This document shows, in pieces, positions 33,763 to 42,666 of a DNA stretch of 64,000 nucleotides. Location of the stretch: NCBI GenBank assembly GCA_963782465.1, contig CAWAJR010000004.1, forward strand, positions 1 through 64,000, in the 5' to 3' direction. Within the stretch, counting starts at the first letter, position 1. Every line of letters begins with the position of its first letter. The notes beneath the pieces were generated by a model. The model saw only the letters and a program-made list of their open reading frames with translations. It was not told the DNA's origin and did no database searches. Both the position numbers and the translations under genes were made by a program. This DNA comes from JAODBJ01 sp963782465. Lineage in GTDB: Bacteria > Actinomycetota > Acidimicrobiia > IMCC26256 > PALSA-610.

Positions 33763-35604
33763 TCACACCCTTCCCGGGCGCCGGCCGCCACCACGCGCCG
33801 GTGCGCTGAGTCGACGGTCGAGACCGACTGCCGCGTTGATGAGCGACAGGTGCGTGAACGCCTGCGGGAAGTTCCCCAACTGCTCGCCGGTGTTGCCGAT
33901 CTCCTCCGCGAACAAGCCGACATGGTTCGAGTACGTGAGCATCTTCTCGAACACGAGCCGTGCGTCGTCGATCCGGCCGGTGCGGGTGAGCGCGTCGACG
34001 TACCAGAAGGTGCACATCGAGAACGTCCCCTCCGAACCCTGCAGCCCGTCGGGCGAGGCCGCCGGGTTGTACCGGTAGACGAGGCCGTCGGACACCAAGT
34101 GCCGCTCGACCGCGGCGAGGGTGCCCTGCCAGATGGCGTCGGAAGGCACGAGGTAGTGCAGCCGCAACGCCGCGAGGACGCTCGCGTCGAGGACGTCGGT
34201 CCCGTAGTGCTGCACGAGGGCGCCTTCGGTGTCGTTCCACCCTTTCGCGATGATCTGCCGGTTGATCGCGTCTCGGATGTTCGTCCAGCGCTCGAGCGGC
34301 GCCGGACGTGCCCCGGTCGTGTTGGCCATCCGGATCGCGCGATCGAGCGCGGCCCAGCACATCATCCGCCCGTACACGAACGATTGGCGGCCGCCGCGGG
34401 TTTCCCAGATGCCCTCGTCGGGTTGGTCCCAGTTGTCGCAGAGCCAGTCGACGATGCCGCGCAGGTCGTTCCAGCCCCGTTGCCCGATGACGGGCTCGGC
34501 CCGCTCCGCGTGCCAGATCGCGTCGAGCATCTCGCCGTACGTGTCGAGCTGGAGTTGTTCCGACGCCGCGTTCCCGATGCGAACGGGTGCCGACCCGCGA
34601 TACCCCTCGAAGTGGTCGAGGGTGTACTCCTCGAGATCGGCCGTGCCATCGACCCGGTACATGATCTGGAGCGGTCCTTGCGCGCGCCCGATGCCTTCCT
34701 CCAGCCGGTCGCGCAGCCACGCGATGAACACGAGCGCGTCTTCGGCGAAGCCGAGCCGGTGCAGCGCCTGCACCGTGAACGACGCGTCGCGCACCCAGGT
34801 GTAGCGGTAGTCCCAGTTGCGTTCGCCGCCCACGAGTTCGGGCAGGCCGGCGGTCGCCGCCGCGACCGGCGCGCCGGTGGGCGCGTAGGAGAGCAGCTTC
34901 AGCGTGATCGCGGCGCGGTGCACCATGTCTTCCCAGCGCCCGTCGTAGGTCGACGACGCGAGCCACGTCCGCCACACCTGCACGGTCGCCCGGAACGAAG
35001 CCTCGAGGGCGGCGGCGGTGACGGGCCGCGGCGGGCTGGTCGCCCCCCACTCGAGCACGAACCCGACGACTTCACGCGCCCGTGCGGTGAAGGTGCCGAA
35101 CACGTCGTTCTCGCGACGTTGCATCGGGACCGACGCGGCGACCTGCAGGGTCGAATCGCCGCTGGTGAAGACCGCGCTTCGCTCACCGAGTTCGAGTGTG
35201 TGACGCGCCCGGCCGTAGTCGAAGCGCGGTGCAATTTGGAACCGGAGGTTGACCTCACCGCGCGGTGCGCGCACCATCCGCACGATCGAGTGATGGTCGG
35301 TCGGCTCCCACGGACGTTCCACCGGCATGAAGTCGTAGATCTCGGCCACGCCCTCGGGTGACATGAATCGGGTGATCAGCACGGCGGTGTCGGGAAAGTA
35401 GAGCTGCTTGGTCTCCGCGGGATTTTCGGGCGCGATCGCGAAGCAGCCGCCCTTCGCCGCGTCGAGCAGCGACGCGAAGACGGTCGCCGAATCGAAACGC
35501 GGCGCGCAGAACCAGTCGATCGTCCCGTCGGTCGCCACCAACGCGCACGTCTGCTGGTCGCCGATCAGCCCGTGATCGGCGATTGCGGGGTAGGAAACGA
35601 CCAT
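33763..35604 (-). CDS. Glycoside hydrolase family 15 protein (glucoamylase or trehalase-like)
   Basis: The 613-residue product starts with the GH15 N-terminal beta domain (YPAIADHGLIGDQQTCALVA, DGTIDWFCAPRFDS) and continues with an alpha/alpha barrel: GGERNWDYRYTWVRDASFTV, the general acid Glu region DEGIWETRGGRQSFVYGRMM, and the base Glu region GLFAEEIGNTGEQLGNFPQAFTH. Actinobacterial members of this type include trehalases and glucan hydrolases. The product would be glucose, which fits the neighbouring ppgK and pentose phosphate genes. No signal peptide, so cytoplasmic. It starts at ATG 35604, ten bases after the zwf stop. Confidence 0.9.
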   Translation of the reverse strand: MVVSYPAIADHGLIGDQQTCALVATDGTIDWFCAPRFDSATVFASLLDAAKGGCFAIAPENPAETKQLYFPDTAVLITRFMSPEGVAEIYDFMPVERPWEPTDHHSIVRMVRAPRGEVNLRFQIAPRFDYGRARHTLELGERSAVFTSGDSTLQVAASVPMQRRENDVFGTFTARAREVVGFVLEWGATSPPRPVTAAALEASFRATVQVWRTWLASSTYDGRWEDMVHRAAITLKLLSYAPTGAPVAAATAGLPELVGGERNWDYRYTWVRDASFTVQALHRLGFAEDALVFIAWLRDRLEEGIGRAQGPLQIMYRVDGTADLEEYTLDHFEGYRGSAPVRIGNAASEQLQLDTYGEMLDAIWHAERAEPVIGQRGWNDLRGIVDWLCDNWDQPDEGIWETRGGRQSFVYGRMMCWAALDRAIRMANTTGARPAPLERWTNIRDAINRQIIAKGWNDTEGALVQHYGTDVLDASVLAALRLHYLVPSDAIWQGTLAAVERHLVSDGLVYRYNPAASPDGLQGSEGTFSMCTFWYVDALTRTGRIDDARLVFEKMLTYSNHVGLFAEEIGNTGEQLGNFPQAFTHLSLINAAVGLDRRLSAPARGGGRRPGRV

Positions 35605-35613
35605 CACGGCACC

Positions 35614-37055
35614 TCAGTGGCCGTCCGGAAGATGCCAGTGGTGCGGCGCGATGAGCCGGCGGATCGACGCCGGGCCCAGGAACCCACCGCGTAGGGCTCT
35701 ACCCCGGGCGGGTTCTCGAGCAGCGGGGTCGACACCTCCCAGAGCCGTTCGATCCCGTCGGACCGCGTGAACAGGGCCTGGTCGCCCAGCATCGCGTCGA
35801 GGATCAGTCGCTCGTAGCCCTCGAGTTCGTGCTTCGTGCCGAACGAGCCGTCGTACCGGAAGATCATCTCGGCGTCGCCGAGGCGCATGGCCGGCCCGGG
35901 TTCCTTCGCGAAGAACCGCGCCGCGATCCAGCCCGGGTCGTCGAAGTCGATGACGAGCCGGTTCCCCATGCGGTCGCGCCCCGGGTGCACCTCGTCCGGG
36001 AACATCTGCAACGGCGGGTGCCGGAACCCGAGCACGATCGCCTGTCGTCGTTCCGCGAGCGCCTTCCCCGATCGGAGGTAGAACGGCACGCCGGCCCACC
36101 GCCAGTTGTCGATCTCCACCTTCATCGCGACGAAGGTCTCGGTCTGCGACTCCGGGTCGACCCCGGGTTCCGACCGGTAGCCCTCGTACTGGCCGCGCAC
36201 CACATGGTGTACGTCGACGGGCCGGAGGGCCTCGAAGACTTTGACCTTCTCGTTGCGCAACGCGTTGGCACGCATCGACGTCGGCGGCTCCATCGCGACG
36301 AACCCGAGCACCTGGAACAGGTGCGTCACGATCATGTCGCGGAAGGTGCCGGTCTGCTCGAAGAATGCGGCCCGCCCTTCGATCGTGATGGCCTCGGGTA
36401 CGTCGATCTGCACGTGCGCGATGTGGTCACGGTTCCAGATGGGTTCGAACAATCCGTTGGCGAAGCGGAGCGCGAGGAGGTTGTCGACCGATTCCTTGCC
36501 GAGGAAATGGTCGATGCGGAACACCTCCGACTCGTCGAACACCGAGTGGAAGACGCGGTTGAGCTCCTGCGCCGAGGCCAGGTCCGTGCCGAACGGTTTC
36601 TCGGCGATGACGCGTGCGTTCTCGGCGAGCCCGCTCGCGCCGAGCATCTGCACGACGGAGGCGCACGCGTCGGGTGGGACGGCGAGGTGGAAGAGCCGCC
36701 GCGCCTTGCCGCCGATCGCCGCCTCGGCGGCGTGTACCGCGGCGATCAGCGGCGCCGCGTCGTCGGGATCGGCGGCCGCGAAACTGAGGCTGCCCTCGAA
36801 CGCGTCCCAGCGCTTGCCCCGTGGTTTCACGAGACCGAATTCCGTCACTGCATCGCGTGCGTGCTCGCGGAAGGCGTCGTCGCTGAGCGCGAAGCGTGCC
36901 GGTGCGGAACCGATGATGCGGAACCGCTCCGGCATGAGGCCCGCGTTCGACAGGTGGAAGAGGCCCGGGAGGAGCTTGCGCTTCGCCAGGTCGCCGGTCG
37001 CGCCGAACAGGACGACGACGTGGTCGTCGGGCCGCGGTAGTCCGGCAACGCCCAT
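35614..37055 (-). CDS. zwf: Glucose-6-phosphate 1-dehydrogenase, one-base frameshift near the end
   Basis: About 480 residues when corrected. The N-terminal NADP site is LFGATGDLAKRKLLPGLF, the substrate loop is RIDHFLGKESVDNLLALRFA with its catalytic His-Asp region, and EKPFGTDL and YLRSGKALAER are also conserved. The enzyme oxidises glucose 6-phosphate to 6-phosphogluconolactone and makes NADPH. The frame breaks at GGGCCC 35672-35677; adding one G gives YAVGSWGPASIRRLIAPHHW, a normal C-terminus. Without it, only the last ~20 residues change. ATG 37055 is divergent from rpiA. Genes for the next steps (pgl, gnd) lie nearby. Confidence 0.92.
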
Positions 37056-37163
37056 CACGCACTCCCTCGCCGTCGAACCCGATCCTCCAACCATGTCACG
37101 CCGGGCGTTGCAACGGCGGCAAAGAGCCGGTTACCTGTCAGCCATGGCGAATCTCGTGACCCG

Positions 37164-37808
37164 ATGACGGTCGAAGCCGAGAAGCGCGCGGCCGCGGAAA
37201 ATGCCGCCGCCCTCGTCGAGGACGGCATGGCGGTGGGGCTCGGCACCGGGACGACGGTCGCGTTCTTGCTCCCGGCGCTGGCTCGCCGCGAGCTGGCGAT
37301 CACGTGCGTCGCCACGTCACCGCGCACCGAGGCCGCGGCCCGCGATCTCGGTCTGCGGGTCGAACCGTTCACGACCCTCGACCATCTCGACATCGCGATC
37401 GACGGCGCGGACCAGATCGACCCCGACGGCTGGTTGGTCAAGGGGGGCGGCGCCGCGCATACACGCGAGAAGATCGTGGCCGCGGCCGCCGATCGGTTCG
37501 TCGTGATCGCCGATTCGAGCAAGGTGGTCGACGCCCTGCATGCGCCGGTCCCGCTCGAGTTGCTCGAGTTCGGGTTGGCGGGCACGTTGCGCCGGCTCGG
37601 CACCGTCGCCGTGCGCGACGCCCCGCGCAGCCCCGACGGCGGGGTGATTGCCGACTACATGGGCGTGCTCGACGACCCCGCCCGCCTCGCGGCGCGTCTC
37701 TCGTCGGCACCGGGGGTCGTCGAGCACGGTTTGTTCCCGCCGGAGATGGTCGCCGTCGTCGTGGTTGCGCGCGGCTCGACGGTCGAGCGGCGAGTACTGC
37801 ACCCGTGA
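37164..37808 (+). CDS. rpiA: Ribose-5-phosphate isomerase A
   Basis: The 214-residue product has the RpiA signatures GLGTGTTVAFLLPAL (residues 27-41), the catalytic DGADQIDP (about 78-85) and KGGGAAHTREKIVA (about 90-103). It interconverts ribulose 5-phosphate and ribose 5-phosphate. It is slightly shorter than the family norm but complete. It is the only plus-strand gene within the pentose phosphate group, divergent from zwf and convergent with pgl, which it meets after 17 bases. Confidence 0.92.
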   Translation: MTVEAEKRAAAENAAALVEDGMAVGLGTGTTVAFLLPALARRELAITCVATSPRTEAAARDLGLRVEPFTTLDHLDIAIDGADQIDPDGWLVKGGGAAHTREKIVAAAADRFVVIADSSKVVDALHAPVPLELLEFGLAGTLRRLGTVAVRDAPRSPDGGVIADYMGVLDDPARLAARLSSAPGVVEHGLFPPEMVAVVVVARGSTVERRVLHP

Positions 37809-37825
37809 GTGGCGGCGCGACATGA

Positions 37826-38491
37826 TCACGGTGCACCGGCCGCGGCGAGGTCGGCGAGGACATGCGAACGCGCCGCCTCGACGCGACCGGCCGGGATCGC
37901 GCGGTCGCCATCGAGCAGTTTCGTCAGCGGTTCCACCTTGTCGGCCCCGGTGATCAGCCAGAGGAGCTGCTCGGCGCGGGCGAGCGCGGGATAGGTGAGC
38001 GTCATCCGACGATGGCCCTGGTACGGCGCCGCCAGCGCGACGAGCCCGTCACGCACACCCAGAACGGGATCGCCGGGCACGAGTGACGCGGTGTGCCCGT
38101 CGGGGCCGAGGCCGAGGTGCACGAGATCGAAGCGCGCCGGTAACGATGCCGCGTACTCGGCGGCCGCCGCGTCGAGGTCGGCGCGCTCCACCGGCATCGG
38201 CTCGACGCGCACGGTGATGCCGGCCAGGCTCTCGCGCAGGTGGGTGAGGTTGCGGTCGGGGTCGCCGGGGGGCGCGACGCGCTCGTCCACCTGGAAGATC
38301 ACGACCTGGTCCCAGGGGACGTCTTCTCCGGCGAGCGCGGCGAACATCGCCCATGGGGTACGGCCGCCCGACACCGCGAACCTGAACCGGCCCGACTCGG
38401 CGGCGGCGACCCGAGCGCGCCCGGCGATCTCCTCGGCCGCAGCCCGCACGACCGCGCGCGCGTCCGGGAACACGTCGACGTCGTGTTTCAC
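37826..38491 (-). CDS. pgl: 6-Phosphogluconolactonase
   Basis: The 221-residue product shows the DevB/Pgl pattern: FAVSGGRTPWAMFAAL, QVDERVAPPGDPDRNLTHLR and LGLGPDGHTASLVPGDP, the last with the conserved His, and a late LTYPAL...LLWLITG segment. It hydrolyses 6-phosphogluconolactone made by Zwf. Its ATG (38491) overlaps the gnd stop by four bases, indicating a coupled gnd-pgl operon. Length is typical. Confidence 0.91.
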   Translation of the reverse strand: MKHDVDVFPDARAVVRAAAEEIAGRARVAAAESGRFRFAVSGGRTPWAMFAALAGEDVPWDQVVIFQVDERVAPPGDPDRNLTHLRESLAGITVRVEPMPVERADLDAAAAEYAASLPARFDLVHLGLGPDGHTASLVPGDPVLGVRDGLVALAAPYQGHRRMTLTYPALARAEQLLWLITGADKVEPLTKLLDGDRAIPAGRVEAARSHVLADLAAAGAP

Positions 38492-39525
38492 GGAGTTGCC
38501 CGCTTCTCGTCGTGCCCCCCGAACTCACTGCGCATCGCGGAGAGGATGCGGTCGGCGAACTCGCCCCGCGATCTCGACGCGAACCGATCGAACAGCGCGG
38601 TGGTGATGACCGGCGCGGGAACGCTCTCGTCGATCGCGGCGTCGACAGTCCAGCGCCCCTCACCCGAGTCCGACACCCGGCCGGCGAAACCGGCGAGGTT
38701 CGGCGAACGCGCGAGCGCGTCGGCGGTCAGGTCGACGAGCCACGACCCCACGACCGAGCCCCGCCGCCACACCTCCGCGACCTCGGCGACATCGATTTCG
38801 TACATGTAGGCCTCGGGGTCGCGCAGCGGAGCGGTCTCCGCGTCGTCGGTACGCGCGGTTTTCCCCGCGTCGGCGTGCTTGATGATGCTGAGCCCCTCGG
38901 CGATCGAGGCCATCATCCCGTACTCGACGCCGTTGTGGACCATCTTCACGAAGTGCCCGGCACCGCTGGGGCCGCAGTGGAGGTAGCCGTCGGGTGAGGT
39001 CCCGTCGCGGCGCGACCGGCTCGGTGTCGGCTCGGCCGCCCCCCGGCCCGGCGCGATCGTCTTGAAGATCGGTCCGAGGCGCGTCACGACGTCGTCCTCA
39101 CCTCCGATCATCAGGCAGTAGCCGCGCTCGAGGCCCCAAACCCCGCCCGACGTTCCGCAGTCGACGTAGTGGAGTTGTTTCGCCACGAGCTGGCGTGCGC
39201 GCGCGATGTCGTCCCGGTAGTAGGAGTTGCCACCGTCGATCACGACGTCGCCCGGGTCGAGCAACTCGACCAGCTGGTCGAGGGTCATCCCGACGAGCGA
39301 GGCCGGCAGCATCAGCCACACCGCGCGAGGTCGGTCGAGCGCCGCGACGAGTTCCTGGAGCGATGTGCTCGGCGACGCGCCTTCGTTCGCGAGCTCCTTC
39401 ACCGTCGCGTCGTTCACATCGAAGACGACAAGTTCGTGGCCGTCGCGGAGAAGCCGGCGAACGAGGTTCGCGCCCATTCGGCCGAGGCCGACCATGCCCA
39501 ATTGCATCGGAGTGTCGGTTGCCAT
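38488..39525 (-). CDS. gnd: 6-Phosphogluconate dehydrogenase, decarboxylating (short form)
   Basis: The 345-residue product has the NAD(P) motif GLGRMGANLVRRL, the DGGNSYYRDDIARA and CGTSGGVWGLERGYCLMIGG substrate loops, and the catalytic region GHFVKMVHNGVEYGMM with its Lys. It is the short ~330-residue class, typically NAD-preferring, that is common in actinobacteria. It oxidatively decarboxylates 6-phosphogluconate to ribulose 5-phosphate. The ribosome binding site AGGAGA is part of the stop codon area of the preceding 42-codon ORF (TAGGAGA). It overlaps pgl. Confidence 0.92.
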   Translation of the reverse strand: MATDTPMQLGMVGLGRMGANLVRRLLRDGHELVVFDVNDATVKELANEGASPSTSLQELVAALDRPRAVWLMLPASLVGMTLDQLVELLDPGDVVIDGGNSYYRDDIARARQLVAKQLHYVDCGTSGGVWGLERGYCLMIGGEDDVVTRLGPIFKTIAPGRGAAEPTPSRSRRDGTSPDGYLHCGPSGAGHFVKMVHNGVEYGMMASIAEGLSIIKHADAGKTARTDDAETAPLRDPEAYMYEIDVAEVAEVWRRGSVVGSWLVDLTADALARSPNLAGFAGRVSDSGEGRWTVDAAIDESVPAPVITTALFDRFASRSRGEFADRILSAMRSEFGGHDEKRATP

Positions 39526-39534
39526 CGTCGTCTC

Positions 39535-39663
39535 CTAGTTCTGCTTGAGTCCCCGGTAACGGCGGATGAGCGCGTTCGTCGACGAGTCGTGCGCCAGTGC
39601 CGGTTCGCGGTCGCTGAGGCCACGGATGGTGTTGATCGATCGTTGGTCGAGATCGTCGTTCAT
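39535..39663 (-). CDS. 42-residue ORF joining transketolase-like and isomerase-like ends
   Basis: ATG 39663 overlaps the ppgK stop (TGATG), and the TAG stop runs into the gnd ribosome binding site, so it fills the operon gap exactly. The first half, DDLDQRSINTIRGL, resembles the N-terminus of transketolase (LD..AINTIR.L). The second half, AHDSSTNALIRRYRGLK, resembles the C-terminus of glucose-6-phosphate isomerase (HDSSTN.LI.RY). Both are enzymes of the same pathway whose full genes are absent from the window. The simplest reading is an in-frame deletion that fused the 5' end of tkt to the 3' end of pgi. A function for the peptide is unlikely. Confidence 0.5.
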   Translation of the reverse strand: MNDDLDQRSINTIRGLSDREPALAHDSSTNALIRRYRGLKQN

Positions 39664-40472
39664 CACGTCGCCGCCGTCGGTGCCGAAAGCGCGGCACCGA
39701 CGATGCCCGCATCGTTGTGCAGTTGGGCCGGCACGATCTCGGTGCGCAGCGAGATGTGCGGCAGGAACTTGTCGGACTTCTTGCTGACGCCCCCACCGAT
39801 GATGAATAGCGTCGGCCAGAGGAGCCGCTCGACCAGTTCGAGATAGGCCTGGAGGCGTCCGGCCCACTTCTTCCACGACAGCTCGTCGTGTTCGCGCACG
39901 GATTCGGCCGTCCAGTCCTCGGCGTCTTCGTGATGCAGGTGCAGATGGCCGAGTTCGGTGTTCGCGACGAGCACACCGTCGGTGAACACGGCGCTGCCGA
40001 TCCCCGTGCCCAGCGTGATGAGCACCACCACACCGCGACGATCGCGCCCGGCGCCGAAGCGGACTTCGGCGACCCCGGCCGCGTCGGCATCGTTCACGAC
40101 AGCGACGGGCCGGCCGGTCGCCCTCGCGAAGTGCTCGGCCGCGTTGGTGCCGATCCACGTCGAGTCGATGTTCGACGCCGTCTCGACGACGCCGTCGCGG
40201 ATGACCGCGGGGAGCGTAAGACCGATCGCGCCTTCCACCCCGAGTTGCGCGACGACGTCCGCGACCGCGCCGGCGACACGCGCGGGCGTCGCCGGCGACG
40301 GCGTGAGTACCCGCACACGCTCGCCCGCCAGCGCGCCGCGACCTACGTCGACCAGGGCACCCTTGATGCCGGTCCCACCGATGTCGATACCGAGCGCGTG
40401 CGCGGCCGGGCCCGGCGGCGATCCCGGTGCGCTCGCACCCGGTGGGCCGTCAGGGGGCCTGGACGTGGTCAT
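39663..40472 (-). CDS. ppgK: Polyphosphate glucokinase (ROK family)
   Basis: The 269-residue product matches mycobacterial PpgK: GIDIGGTGIKGALVDVGRG (ATP/polyphosphate loop, about 22-40), LTPSPATP, GLTLPAV, SNIDSTWIGTNA, NDADAAGVAE, the LGTGIGSAVFTDG loop, NTELGHL and LFIIGGGVSKKSDKFLP. PpgK phosphorylates glucose with polyphosphate or ATP. ATG 40472 lies inside the 3' end of the MMPL gene, a 23-base overlap, so the two are cotranscribed. With GH15 and zwf it forms a glucose-to-pentose-phosphate route. Confidence 0.9.
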   Translation of the reverse strand: MTTSRPPDGPPGASAPGSPPGPAAHALGIDIGGTGIKGALVDVGRGALAGERVRVLTPSPATPARVAGAVADVVAQLGVEGAIGLTLPAVIRDGVVETASNIDSTWIGTNAAEHFARATGRPVAVVNDADAAGVAEVRFGAGRDRRGVVVLITLGTGIGSAVFTDGVLVANTELGHLHLHHEDAEDWTAESVREHDELSWKKWAGRLQAYLELVERLLWPTLFIIGGGVSKKSDKFLPHISLRTEIVPAQLHNDAGIVGAALSAPTAAT

Positions 40473-42624
40473 AGGCCGGGGCCTCGCTACTCGCCGGCTG
40501 CGGATGACGGACGCCCGGCCACCACATCCGGTCACCGCCCAGGCGCATGACCGCCGGCAGTGCGGTCATCCTCGTCACGAGTGCGTCGAGCAGGATCGCG
40601 ACCGTCATCCCGAAACCGAACTGCTTGACCGCGGCGCCGGGTTGGAAGATGTACGACGCGAACACGAAGACCATGATCAACGCGGCGGCGATCACGATGT
40701 GGCCACCGCCACCGAGCCCGCGGCGCACCGCTTCGGTCGCGTCGGCGCCCCGTTCACGTTCCTCCCGCATGCGCGAGACGAGATAGACCTCGTAGTCGTT
40801 CGAGAGCCCGAAGAGCACCGCGAAGAAGACGGGCGCGAGAAGCGAGAGCACCGGAATGTCGTGCGGTATCCCGATCCAGCCGCGTCCCCAGCCGAACGTG
40901 AGGAACGCGACGAGAACGCCATACGTCGCGAGGATCGTGATCACGTTGAAGATCGCCGCTTTGATCGGGATCGCGACGGAACGGAACACCGAACCGAGAA
41001 TCACGAGCGCGACGAGGATGACCAACCCGATGAAGATCGGGAGACGGTCGGCGATCCGCGTGTCGAGGTCGACGAACACCGCGTTCCGACCGGTGACGAG
41101 CGCGGTCAGGTCGGTCCCGCTCGTCGCCTGCGGAAGCGTTTCGTTGCGGAGACGCTTCACGAGGTCGGCCGTCGCGCTCGCCTGCGCGTCGGTCTTCGGG
41201 ATCACCTGGATCACCGCGGTGCTCTTCGAGGCGTTGAGTTGCGGCGGCGTGACCGCGGCAACGCCTTTGGCTTGGTCGACGGTTTGGACGAGCTTGGTGA
41301 GCTGGGCCTGGGCCGCCGTGTCACCGGCGGGGATCTGCGCCACGACCAGGAACGGGTCGGTCGATCCCGCGCCGAACGCCTTGGTCTGGAGGTTCCACGC
41401 GCGGTACTGGGTCGAATCAGTCGGGAACAAGGAGTTGTCGAGCGGGCCCAGACGCAGGTCGCCCTTGAACACCGGGATGGCGAGCACGAGCAACGCGACG
41501 ATCGCCGCGGCGAGCATCACGGGCGCGGCCCGGGTGACGAAACCGGCCCAGCGTTCCCCGAGCGTGGGTGCCGCGTCGCCCGCGGTCACGTCGCGCGCCC
41601 AGGGCACGCGCGACGACGCGAGCTTCGTGCCCACGGCGCCGACGACGGCAGGCTGGAGCGTGAGCGCGGCGAGGATGACGGACCCGACGACGAGCACGAC
41701 CGCGTAGGCCATTGCGGTGACGGACGGCACGTCGAAGACGAGCAACGCAACCAGCGCGACGATGACGGTTGCCCCGGCGGTGAGGACCGCATGGCCGATC
41801 GTCGCCAGCGCGTGGCCCGCGGCGTGCTCGGGCTCCTCTCCTTCGCTGACGTAGTCCTTGGCTCGACCGATCACGAACAGGCCGTAGTCGATGCCGACCC
41901 CGAGGCCGATCATCACCGCGGTCGTTTCGGAGATGGTCGGGACGTCGACGAAGTTCTCGAGGATCCGAACGAGACCGACACCGAGACCGACGCCGACCAG
42001 CGCGCTCACGACCGGCCACGCGAACGACCACCACGTCGCGAGCGCAACCGCCAGCACGATCAACGCGGCGATCAGGCCGTAGAGCACGAGCGCCCGTTTC
42101 ACGTTGATCGGCTGCGATCCGGGCAGGGAACCGCCCAGTTCGATCTCGAGGTTCGCGCTTCGTGACGTCGACACCGAGTCGGAGAGTGCGTTGAAGGTGT
42201 CGATCCCGTTGTTGGGAAGGTCCTGAAACGGTTTCGCGTACAAGACGTTCGCGAGGGCCGTCGTCCCGTCGGCCGAGATCAGCGCGGCGTTCTGGTACGG
42301 CCCGACGACGGTGGCGACATCGGCGAGCTTCCCGAGACCGGCCACGTTGGCCTGGATCGTCTTCTGCAGGGTGGCGTCGGTCTTGAGGTTCGCGCCGTTC
42401 GTCGTGTGGTACACGACGGTCGCGCCGGTGCCGGCGGCGACCGGGAACTGCTGCTCGAGCAGGTTGAGCGCCTGCTGCGACGGCGCACCCGGCAGCGTGA
42501 AGTTGTTGCTCGCTTCCGCGCCGAGCCCGATGCCGATTGCCCACACCCCCGCGAGCAGGATCAGCCAACCCGCGATGACGGGCCAGTGACGGCGCGCGGC
42601 GAACGTCCCCCAGGATGCAAGCAT
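40450..42624 (-). CDS. MMPL family RND transporter
   Basis: The 724-residue product has the two-fold RND layout: an N-terminal helix (WPVIAGWLILLAGVWAIGIG), a large outside loop, five helices with GLGVGIDYGLFVIGRAKD, a second outside loop, and five more helices with FGLSNDYEVYLVSRMREE. The Asp-Tyr pairs in IDYG and NDYE are the proton-relay residues of the family. In actinobacteria MMPL proteins export lipids or metabolites to the envelope. The frame is intact. It is 42 bases downstream of the DUF1254 gene and overlaps ppgK. The cargo is unknown. Confidence 0.9.
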   Translation of the reverse strand: MLASWGTFAARRHWPVIAGWLILLAGVWAIGIGLGAEASNNFTLPGAPSQQALNLLEQQFPVAAGTGATVVYHTTNGANLKTDATLQKTIQANVAGLGKLADVATVVGPYQNAALISADGTTALANVLYAKPFQDLPNNGIDTFNALSDSVSTSRSANLEIELGGSLPGSQPINVKRALVLYGLIAALIVLAVALATWWSFAWPVVSALVGVGLGVGLVRILENFVDVPTISETTAVMIGLGVGIDYGLFVIGRAKDYVSEGEEPEHAAGHALATIGHAVLTAGATVIVALVALLVFDVPSVTAMAYAVVLVVGSVILAALTLQPAVVGAVGTKLASSRVPWARDVTAGDAAPTLGERWAGFVTRAAPVMLAAAIVALLVLAIPVFKGDLRLGPLDNSLFPTDSTQYRAWNLQTKAFGAGSTDPFLVVAQIPAGDTAAQAQLTKLVQTVDQAKGVAAVTPPQLNASKSTAVIQVIPKTDAQASATADLVKRLRNETLPQATSGTDLTALVTGRNAVFVDLDTRIADRLPIFIGLVILVALVILGSVFRSVAIPIKAAIFNVITILATYGVLVAFLTFGWGRGWIGIPHDIPVLSLLAPVFFAVLFGLSNDYEVYLVSRMREERERGADATEAVRRGLGGGGHIVIAAALIMVFVFASYIFQPGAAVKQFGFGMTVAILLDALVTRMTALPAVMRLGGDRMWWPGVRHPQPASSEAPAYDHVQAP

Positions 42625-42666
42625 CAGGCCATCCGACGACGTTCTGAGGGGCGGGTCGTCATCCGG

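Noticed and set aside
39958..42165. 735-codon plus-strand open frame opposite the MMPL and ppgK genes
   Set aside because: It is Arg/Asp/His-rich with no domain, while the minus strand encodes two complete known proteins.
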